DNA of 6,830 nt from JAAYAY01 sp964429355 (GTDB taxonomy: Bacteria; Planctomycetota; Planctomycetia; Pirellulales; Thermoguttaceae): NCBI GenBank assembly GCA_964429355.1, contig CAYSCH010000463.1:1-6830 (forward strand). Reading direction: 5' to 3'. This document shows positions 1 to 5,265 of this stretch, one piece after another; positions within the stretch are counted from its first letter, which is position 1; each line of letters starts with the position of its first letter. The position numbers and the translations under genes are program-made. Under the pieces are notes generated by a model. The model was not told the origin of the DNA. It searched no databases and saw nothing but the letters and a program-made list of their open reading frames with translations.

Positions 1-1205
1 GCTCGCTTGGTCGCCATGTTGGCGGCGGCGATTCCTATCAGGCACTGGGGACCGTAGATGAAGAAGCCTGCCGTGCAGAGAATCGCACCGTTAATGAGAA
101 TCGAATTTGGCCCAAGATTCCAGTCGTCGAGCAGCGAGACGAAATATTCTCCAGAAACGGCGCGCAAGATCTCGAAAACGAGGTCGAGTTGCCAGAAGAA
201 GAGCATCGCCAAGAAGCACAGGATCATGTAGACCAGGCAGGTCCTGGTCCCCCGCCCGCCAAAGATCTTGTCGGTCACCCATCCACTGGCAAGCATTCCC
301 AAGATCCCTGTGACTTCAAACGCGGCCACCATCCAGCCGGCGTGGGCCAACTCGATATGCTTGGCCTCCTTCAAGAAAGTGGGGCCCCAGTCGACGATAC
401 CGTAGCGAACCACATAGACGAAGAAGTTTGCCAACGAGATCAACCAGATGTAGGGATTGGAGAATACCAGATCGACGAGCACCTCGCCGAAACTTTGCGG
501 CGGGGCCTCGAGGAGTTCGGAGGGGGCCTTGGTTCCTTCCACTTCGGGCAGGCCGAGTGATTCGGGTGTATCGCGAAGCGTTATGGCCAGGAATGCCGCG
601 CCGCACAAGGCCAGTCCCGCGGGCACGAAGAAACAGTAACGCCAATCGAAGCCCCATCGAATGAGATAGCCGCAGAGCACGAAGACCAGCGCAGCACCAA
701 TGGAATGGGAACTGTTCCAGATCGACATCTTCGTCGCCAGCGTCTTCGGCGGGAACCAGTGCGTCATCAGGCGGCAGCACGGCGGGAAGCCCATCCCTTG
801 GACCCAGCCGTTGAGCATCCAGAACAGGCCAAAGGTGATCACAGCCGAGCTGAACCCGAAGCAAAGATTGATGACCGCCGAACAGGTCAGGCCGATCGCC
901 ATGAACCAACGTGCGTTGGTACGATCGCAGAGCATGCCGTTGATGAATCGCGACACGCCGTAAAGCAGACCGTGCAACGTGAGAAACAGCCCGAGATCCG
1001 TCTTACTGATGCCCAGCGACTTCTCCATCTCCGGCATGGCCATGCTCAGGTTCTTCCGCACAAAGTAGAACAACGCGTAGCCGATGATCGTCGAGATCAG
1101 GATCCGGTTCTGCCAATATCGATACTGGGCCCGAATCTCCTCAGAATCGACGGCCGGTTCGATCAAGGACGGTTTCGGTTTCAGCATGCCGATCGGTTTC
1201 ATCAT
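1..1205 (-). CDS. glpT: GlpT-like MFS organophosphate:phosphate antiporter (3' end beyond window)
   Basis: Inner-membrane carrier of the OPA branch of the major facilitator superfamily, probably exchanging glycerol phosphate for inorganic phosphate. The 401 residues present cover about ten hydrophobic segments, roughly residues 33-53, 70-92, 99-118, 122-146, 159-181, 188-210, 252-273, 288-310, 322-341 and 369-392. Residues matching E. coli GlpT by motif are YFVRKN (R50, like R45), IWNSSH (H167, like H165) and VYVVRYGIVDW (R267, like R269), the two arginines being the substrate-phosphate binders. WVQGMGFPPC and RDTPESLGLP are also OPA-like. The N-terminal half resembles UhpC as much as GlpT, so another sugar phosphate is possible; RYGIVDWGPTFLKEAKH favours GlpT. 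Oddities are Arg86 where GlpT has Lys80, and an extra stretch of about 20 residues (342-368) in the loop before segment 10. Codons at 1205 (ATG), 1208 (GTG) and 1202 (ATG) could all start it, after an in-frame TGA at 1226-1224; only a weak GGA precedes. It is the fourth operon gene, 70 bases after the dehydrogenase. Confidence 0.88.
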   Translation of the reverse strand, partial: MMKPIGMLKPKPSLIEPAVDSEEIRAQYRYWQNRILISTIIGYALFYFVRKNLSMAMPEMEKSLGISKTDLGLFLTLHGLLYGVSRFINGMLCDRTNARWFMAIGLTCSAVINLCFGFSSAVITFGLFWMLNGWVQGMGFPPCCRLMTHWFPPKTLATKMSIWNSSHSIGAALVFVLCGYLIRWGFDWRYCFFVPAGLALCGAAFLAITLRDTPESLGLPEVEGTKAPSELLEAPPQSFGEVLVDLVFSNPYIWLISLANFFVYVVRYGIVDWGPTFLKEAKHIELAHAGWMVAAFEVTGILGMLASGWVTDKIFGGRGTRTCLVYMILCFLAMLFFWQLDLVFEILRAVSGEYFVSLLDDWNLGPNSILINGAILCTAGFFIYGPQCLIGIAAANMATKR

Positions 1206-1275
1206 CACGTTTGTTCCAGCAAGTCAGCGGTAGAACCGGACCAGGAATTGGATAGTTGCTCGGCGCAGGACGAAT

Positions 1276-2676
1276 TTACCCGCTGCGGTTCTGCTGGCAC
1301 TCCTCGTCCCGTACCTCGATCGGCCAGCGTCCCGAGGGGCCGAAAATCTGCGTCAGGGCTGGTTCGAAGAACTGGATCCGCTTGGCCAGATCGAGCACAG
1401 TGAACCGCCGGCGAATGTAGTAGGCCTGACGGTAGCTTTCCCGCAACCGGACTGGCGAGATCCCAATCTGGCCGGGCGCAACCGGGCAACCCGCCGCGAT
1501 CAAATGATCGGCCAGCTCGTCAAACGGAAGGAGGTGTTCCTGGAGACGGCCGCGAAGTTCCGGCCAGACGGCTCGCAGTCGCAGGAGCTGCTGGCGGACT
1601 GCAACTCCGTCTACATATTTGGCCCGGGTCTCCAGCAGTGCCTTCTCCTTGAGCTCCGGCAGGTCGAACCTTCGGTCAATGTCGGCCTCAACGAAAGAAC
1701 TCTCCGGCCACTGGGAAGCCAGACGGGCGGCGTCCAAACTTTCCAGCGGCAGCGGCAGCAACTGTTCGTACAAGGCCGAAGAACACAAGGTTCCGATGCC
1801 AACCTTGAACCCGTGCGAGGGAGCCCTTCCGTCGTGAACATGGTTCTGCATGTCCCACAGGTGGCTGAACTGGTGATCGGCGCCGGATGCAACCCGGCTC
1901 GTCTTCGTCCACTGCATGGCCAAACCCGACACCAGGAGCCCCAGAATCAGGCAATGGACCGCCTGAGAGTCTCCCTGCCGGATCCCGCTGGGGCTGGCGA
2001 CCCACTGGCGGAGCCGACCGTGCATCATCTCCCAGCCCGTCGGGTCGATCGGCTCCACATCCAGGGCCTCAGCCACGAGCCAATCCGCCCCCGCCACGAT
2101 CTTGGCCAGAAGATCGGCATAGCCCGAAGCATTCATGCCTTCGGGGGCTGCCTCGATGACCTCCAGATCGGCAAGAACTCCCACGGGGGCGGGGCAGTCG
2201 AATGTCTGTTTTGAGCCATCCCGGGTGATCGATGCACCGAACGCCGTGTAACCATCCATCGACGCGGCCGTTGCCACGCACATGTATGGCCGGCCACGCT
2301 TATGCGACGCGAGTTTCGTCATGTCGTTAATGGTACCCGAACCGACCGCAACGGCCGTCGCGTTTTGTGAGCCGAGATATCGCTCGATCGCCTCCACGTG
2401 GGGATACACTGCGTGCAGGTCCGGATGGTCGAAAATGAAGGATTCCAGGCACGGATGGCCAGCACGCCGAAAGCTATCAACCACGTCTTTTCCCGCCGCG
2501 GCGAACGTGTTGACGTCGGCGATAATGACCGCCGGGCTAGGGCCAAACAACTGCTGAAACGCCGCGGCTGCCTGGCGGCGCACACCATGTTCGACACGAA
2601 CCAAGCGGGTCCGGTCGGCGGCCGACAAAGCTCGCCGAAGGAGCAATTCGTCTTCAGATGGTTTTCCCACGGGCAT
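1276..2676 (-). CDS. egsA: sn-glycerol-1-phosphate dehydrogenase, AraM/EgsA family
   Basis: Cytoplasmic NAD(P)-dependent dehydrogenase interconverting sn-glycerol-1-phosphate and dihydroxyacetone phosphate, in the iron-alcohol-dehydrogenase/dehydroquinate-synthase-like fold. The 466 residues contain the nucleotide-binding GSGTINDMTK (112-121), the family block ATAASMDGYTAFGAS (135-149), and probable divalent-metal ligands Asp188 (GYADLLAK), His268 (SGADHQFSH) and His288 (APSHGFKVG). These are the AraM/EgsA signatures and separate it from glycerol dehydrogenase GldA. B. subtilis AraM is a metal-dependent enzyme of about 394 residues, so this protein has roughly 70 more, mostly a helical C-terminal part (about 330-466) ending in a charged tail. 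The ATG at 2676 lies 8 bases after the phosphodiesterase stop and has a Shine-Dalgarno overlapping that stop, indicating translational coupling. In known bacteria and archaea the enzyme makes G1P for lipids; here its partners suggest it may oxidise imported G1P. The family call is firm, the direction in vivo is inference. Confidence 0.93.
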   Translation of the reverse strand: MPVGKPSEDELLLRRALSAADRTRLVRVEHGVRRQAAAAFQQLFGPSPAVIIADVNTFAAAGKDVVDSFRRAGHPCLESFIFDHPDLHAVYPHVEAIERYLGSQNATAVAVGSGTINDMTKLASHKRGRPYMCVATAASMDGYTAFGASITRDGSKQTFDCPAPVGVLADLEVIEAAPEGMNASGYADLLAKIVAGADWLVAEALDVEPIDPTGWEMMHGRLRQWVASPSGIRQGDSQAVHCLILGLLVSGLAMQWTKTSRVASGADHQFSHLWDMQNHVHDGRAPSHGFKVGIGTLCSSALYEQLLPLPLESLDAARLASQWPESSFVEADIDRRFDLPELKEKALLETRAKYVDGVAVRQQLLRLRAVWPELRGRLQEHLLPFDELADHLIAAGCPVAPGQIGISPVRLRESYRQAYYIRRRFTVLDLAKRIQFFEPALTQIFGPSGRWPIEVRDEECQQNRSG

Positions 2677-2681
2677 GGCGG

Positions 2682-2687
2682 TCCTCA
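2682..2687 (-). promoter_or_regulatory. Ribosome binding site overlapping the upstream stop codon
   Basis: On the minus strand TGAGGA contains both the TGA stop of the phosphodiesterase and the AGGA of a Shine-Dalgarno, five bases before the dehydrogenase ATG at 2676. The geometry fixes the start and suggests that ribosomes finishing the phosphodiesterase reinitiate on the dehydrogenase. Confidence 0.7.
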
Positions 2688-3647
2688 GTTCTTCCTGGCG
2701 TAGTAGTCTTCGATCGCCTTCATGGTAACGTCCGGATAGTCCGTGGCAAAACTGGCCGCGCCGAGTTCCATCAATTGCCAGTAGACCGGCGCATCGGATC
2801 GGCCCCAGGGAAGTGCCTGAAACAGAATGCCGTGCTCTCGCAGTTTACGACCCGTTTCCACCAGGAACGATTCGGAAGGGCTGAGCACCTTTCCCTGCTC
2901 GGTCTCCTGAGTTTTGACGTGAATCTGAAGTTGCGTGATGCCGGCAAATTCCGCTTCGCCCAGCTTCCGCAGCCGCTCAGTCAACTCCTCTTCCGTACCT
3001 CCGATCCAGTGGAGCGTGCCCGCAGCGGGCGCAAGATCCTTCCATCGGCGAATCAACTCGTAATCCGTGCTGGCAAGGATCACCTGCGATTCCACTCCCA
3101 CTTCCCGAACCAGTCTGGCCAGACGAGCCAGGTCAACGTTCTTGATGTCCAGATACAACCGGCGCTTCGGTTGCCCGGCCAACAGCTTGAGAATGTCGTC
3201 GATCGAGGGTACCCGGCAACCCGCAAATTTCTCATGTTTCCACGTACCGACATCCAGTCGCTGGACTTCGGCCCAATCCAGGTCGGGAATCCCCTTGGAC
3301 TTCAGTTCCGGCGAGGCGTCCTTGACGAGCCGTTTGAAGTTCGCGTCGTGAAAAGCAACGATTACATCGTCTTTCGTCATCCGCAGGTCAGCCTCGGGAA
3401 CCGTACCGAGATTCCACGCCAGTTCGAAGGCCTCGACCGTATTCTCCGGTGCCAGTTCCCCTGCCCCGCGATGGCTCTGCACGGTGATTTCGTCCAGCGG
3501 AATGTGGTCGCGAACGTTCCACGGGCTCTTGATCGGCGCCGATTGTCCCGCTGCCGTCTCGGCACCCGCGCTCGACGCCGGAACGGAGATCGCCAGAAGC
3601 CACAGGAGTTGTGGAACGGGAATCCATCGAGAAAAGTTGCTCTTCAT
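2685..3647 (-). CDS. Exported glycerophosphodiester phosphodiesterase (GDPD family)
   Basis: Hydrolyses glycerophosphodiesters (deacylated phospholipids) to glycerol phosphate plus an alcohol. From the chosen ATG it has 320 residues. The N-terminus is a classical signal peptide: positively charged start, hydrophobic stretch VPQLLWLLAISVPA, and an AGA cleavage site after residue 29, with no lipobox cysteine, so a soluble periplasmic protein is expected. The GDPD barrel follows: SHRGAGELAPENT (catalytic His59, Arg60), EADLRMTKDD (metal ligands Glu85, Asp87), AFHD (His100, Asp101), LYLDIKN (Asp167, Lys169) and the C-terminal TDYPD block typical of the family. All core catalytic residues are present. 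The ATG at 3647 is preferred because it begins the signal peptide and follows GGGGGAGAG, though at a longish spacing of about 11 bases from GGAG. The frame is open further up to a TTG at 3722, inside the regulator, which would bury the signal peptide. It may be GlpQ- or UgpQ-like; specificity cannot be read from sequence. Confidence 0.93.
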   Translation of the reverse strand: MKSNFSRWIPVPQLLWLLAISVPASSAGAETAAGQSAPIKSPWNVRDHIPLDEITVQSHRGAGELAPENTVEAFELAWNLGTVPEADLRMTKDDVIVAFHDANFKRLVKDASPELKSKGIPDLDWAEVQRLDVGTWKHEKFAGCRVPSIDDILKLLAGQPKRRLYLDIKNVDLARLARLVREVGVESQVILASTDYELIRRWKDLAPAAGTLHWIGGTEEELTERLRKLGEAEFAGITQLQIHVKTQETEQGKVLSPSESFLVETGRKLREHGILFQALPWGRSDAPVYWQLMELGAASFATDYPDVTMKAIEDYYARKN

Positions 3648-3709
3648 GGGATGCTTCTCTCCCCCTGAGGGTCGAACTGTTGGATTCTTCTTCCTGTTCT
3701 CTTGTGCGT

Positions 3710-4669
3710 TCACGAGGTGCAAGCCTCCAGGAGCGCCGTCGCACCGGCGCGGTCAATCACCAGGAACTTGAGCAATCCTCCCCGCAGCGCTCCCAGGATC
3801 GCCTCGGTTCGGTCGCTCCCCGCGACCACGGCAATCACCTGCTCCGCGCGCCGCAGATCGGCAAAGTCTATACTGATCACGCGATCGCGATAGGAGGTCT
3901 GGCATTCGTTTCCATCGCGGTCATAGAAACGGCCGCAGATTTCTCCCACGGCCCCGGCGTTTGCCAGTTCGGCGGTATCCTGGTTCGTCAAAACGCCGCG
4001 TTCCACGAAAACGGAATTGTGCAAGGTACCGACCCCTACCAGAGCCGCCTGAACCTCGCGCAGTTGTTCCACCACGGTGCGGACCGATTCCAGCCCCAGG
4101 AGAGTCTTGCGGGTTTTGGCATCCGGAAGGATCGCCGGAGTGTTGAGGATAAAGAACCTTCCGCACCAACGTTTGGCCAGAATCCTGCCGAGTTCCAAGG
4201 CATCGTACGGCCCGACACTGGCGTCGATATTTCCCATCGACTGCACCACCGTCAGCCCCTCGACCCCCGGCGGTGCCGTCATGTTGTGGATCAGCCACTG
4301 CATGGTTCTGCCGCCCGCGATCGCCAGCATGCCGTGAGCGGGAATCCAGCGAGCAACCCAAGGCGCTGCAAAGTGGGTCAGGCTCTGTCGCAATTCGAGC
4401 GTGTTCAGACCTTTGGCCGTCTTCACGACAACTGCGTGGCGAAGCCCCAGGCGACTCTCCAACTGCTGCTCGAGCTCATGGTCCCGCGGGTCGTACTCGG
4501 CCACGGTGATCCGCACGAGCCCTCTCTCACGCGCCCTGGCCAGGAGACGCGATACCTTGGCCTGCGATACGTTGGCGAGCCTGGCCACGTTCGTCTGCGG
4601 CAAGCCGTCGACGTAATACAGATTCGCGATCTGCAAAAGCAGTTCGTCGGAACAGTTGTCGTCGGTCAT
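3710..4669 (-). CDS. SorC/DeoR-type sugar-binding transcriptional regulator
   Basis: DNA-binding regulator, 319 residues, normal length for the SorC family. The N-terminal helix-turn-helix spans about residues 9-49, with recognition region TNVARLANVSQAKVSRLLARA, followed by RGLVRITV. The rest is the SorC effector-binding domain (about 60-316), which in relatives binds phosphorylated sugars or glycolytic intermediates. Visible family blocks are IAGGRTMQW (117-125), VQSMGNID (142-149), LVGVGTLHNS (210-219), GEICGRFYD (242-250) and ILGALRGGLLKFLVID (291-306). As first gene of the operon, with a perfect palindrome and promoter just upstream, it probably controls its own transcription and that of the three downstream genes. 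The effector is unknown; glycerol phosphate or dihydroxyacetone phosphate would fit the neighbours. The start could be GTG at 4672 or ATG at 4669. I prefer ATG because GGGGAG lies five bases before it but only two before GTG. Confidence 0.93.
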   Translation of the reverse strand: MTDDNCSDELLLQIANLYYVDGLPQTNVARLANVSQAKVSRLLARARERGLVRITVAEYDPRDHELEQQLESRLGLRHAVVVKTAKGLNTLELRQSLTHFAAPWVARWIPAHGMLAIAGGRTMQWLIHNMTAPPGVEGLTVVQSMGNIDASVGPYDALELGRILAKRWCGRFFILNTPAILPDAKTRKTLLGLESVRTVVEQLREVQAALVGVGTLHNSVFVERGVLTNQDTAELANAGAVGEICGRFYDRDGNECQTSYRDRVISIDFADLRRAEQVIAVVAGSDRTEAILGALRGGLLKFLVIDRAGATALLEACTS

Positions 4670-4674
4670 CACGA

Positions 4675-4680
4675 CTCCCC
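4675..4680 (-). promoter_or_regulatory. Ribosome binding site of the regulator gene
   Basis: GGGGAG on the minus strand, five bases before the ATG at 4669. The spacing decides against the adjacent in-frame GTG at 4672. The same G run can pair with CCCC at 4689-4686, which could partly hide it. Confidence 0.6.
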
Positions 4681-4722
4681 AACCCGGGGTGCGAAATACA
4701 GGAGGTGTTCTTCGGGCGCTTC

Positions 4723-4740
4723 TGTGAATAACTATTCACA
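4723..4740. promoter_or_regulatory. Perfect 18-base palindrome, probable operator of the SorC-type regulator
   Basis: TGTGAATA-AC-TATTCACA is a perfect inverted repeat with 8-base arms and a 2-base spacer. It is AT-rich within GC-rich surroundings and lies 54 bases upstream of the regulator ATG. It is centred about 20-25 bases downstream of the predicted transcription start, where a bound repressor would block initiation or early elongation. SorC/DeoR-type regulators bind such dyads upstream of their own operons. The dyad is directly seen; which protein binds it is inferred from position. Confidence 0.75.
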
Positions 4741-4760
4741 CTCCAAATTCAGTTGCTACT

Positions 4761-4789
4761 AGGCTAATTGTCATTTCCCCGGTTGTCAA
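4761..4789 (-). promoter_or_regulatory. Probable sigma70-type promoter of the regulator operon
   Basis: On the minus strand a perfect TTGACA (4789-4784) is followed after exactly 17 bases by TAGCCT (4766-4761), which keeps the TA and final T of the -10 consensus. A start near 4754 would give a leader of about 85 bases containing the palindrome at 4723-4740. The -35 box and spacing are good and the -10 is weak, as expected for a regulated promoter. Confidence 0.55.
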
Positions 4790-4906
4790 TAATGCGTCTG
4801 TGGCAAGGAGCCGGATCGCCGCCAGCAGTACCAGTTCCTTGGCACGGGTCGATGCGGTTTCGCGGTCCATTGGCAGCAGTTTGGAGTAACCGCTATCTGT
4901 CCCGGT

Positions 4907-4936
4907 TTGGCAGAATATCGCCTATTAACGTGTTAT
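4907..4936 (+). promoter_or_regulatory. Weak candidate sigma70-type promoter, plus strand
   Basis: TTGGCA (4907-4912, five of six matches) and TGTTAT (4931-4936, four of six) are separated by 18 bases. If used, transcription would begin near 4943 and give a leader of more than 300 bases before the DUF1549/DUF1553 ATG. Similar pairs arise by chance, so this is only a candidate. Confidence 0.25.
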
Positions 4937-5089
4937 GGTGCGCGCTGGCCGGGCGGGGGCCTCGTTTTCGAGAGTCCAAGAGTGTCGGCTCGGTCCTTTT
5001 TCGTGCGTGCATCGAAACTTGACGCCGGCTGGAATGTTGAAACTACAGGGAGTTCTCACCCCGCCCCCGAGCCCGCGACCACGTTGTCC

Positions 5090-5104
5090 CTTGGTTTGAC
5101 CAAG
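5090..5104. repeat. Short inverted repeat CTTGGT-TTG-ACCAAG
   Basis: Perfect 6-base arms around a 3-base centre, overlapping a -35-like TTGACC at 5096-5101. It could be an operator for the rightward gene or a chance dyad. No matching -10 box was found at good spacing. Confidence 0.25.
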
Positions 5105-5161
5105 TCTTTCTGGATGACGGAATACTTGTGTTGGCCGGTCAGCCGAAGCGGATTTGGGAGA

Positions 5162-5206
5162 GGTCGGCGCTGGGGCCTGATGGGATGACCGACCCGGTTG
5201 TTTTTT
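5162..5206 (+). terminator. Weak candidate intrinsic terminator or attenuator hairpin
   Basis: GGTCGG (5162-5167) pairs perfectly with CCGACC (5189-5194) across a 21-base loop, and TTGTTTTTT (5198-5206) follows three bases later. A tighter alternative is ACCG-ACC-CGGT (5188-5198) directly before the T-run. It points rightward, towards the DUF1549/DUF1553 gene, so if real it would end a leader RNA or attenuate that gene. The large loop makes it weak. Confidence 0.25.
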
Positions 5207-5265
5207 ATGCCAGCCTCGATGAATCCCACCTCAATGACGCCACCCCTCGACGGAGTTTCTAAGGC

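Larger units (their letters stand above)
4790..5265. other. Divergent intergenic region without an identified gene
   Basis: This stretch separates the minus-strand operon from the plus-strand DUF1549/DUF1553 gene. I recognise no protein family, tRNA or other RNA gene in it. It holds a weak plus-strand promoter-like pair (4907-4936), a short inverted repeat (5090-5104), a hairpin plus T-run (5162-5206), and an open stretch in the frame of the downstream gene (5041-5262) that looks mildly protein-like but has no convincing start. It also contains CTCG-TTTT-CGAG, a small hairpin. None of these is strong alone. Confidence 0.6.

Noticed and set aside
705..1403. Plus-strand open frame spanning the transporter start and the gap after the dehydrogenase
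   Set aside because: It crosses the ends of two well-supported minus-strand genes and its translation is Arg/His/Gln-rich without domain signals.
1504..2214. Plus-strand open frame opposite the G1P dehydrogenase
   Set aside because: The minus-strand frame carries the catalytic motifs; this one shows no family signature.
3648..3722. N-terminal extension of the phosphodiesterase to a TTG at 3722 overlapping the regulator gene
   Set aside because: It adds 25 polar residues before a good signal peptide and uses a rarer start codon; the ATG at 3647 begins the signal peptide and has a purine-rich ribosome site.
4700..4707. AGGAGGTG on the plus strand, an ideal Shine-Dalgarno sequence
   Set aside because: No start codon at proper spacing opens a credible plus-strand gene; it is more likely incidental in the regulator leader.
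3611..4762. Long plus-strand open frame of over 380 codons opposite the regulator
   Set aside because: It is antisense to a gene with clear SorC family motifs, has no recognisable domains, and such openness is common opposite GC-rich genes.
4913..4926. GAATA-TCGCC-TATT as a second copy of the operator
   Set aside because: The spacer is five bases instead of two and the outer GTG/CAC bases are missing, so resemblance is weak.
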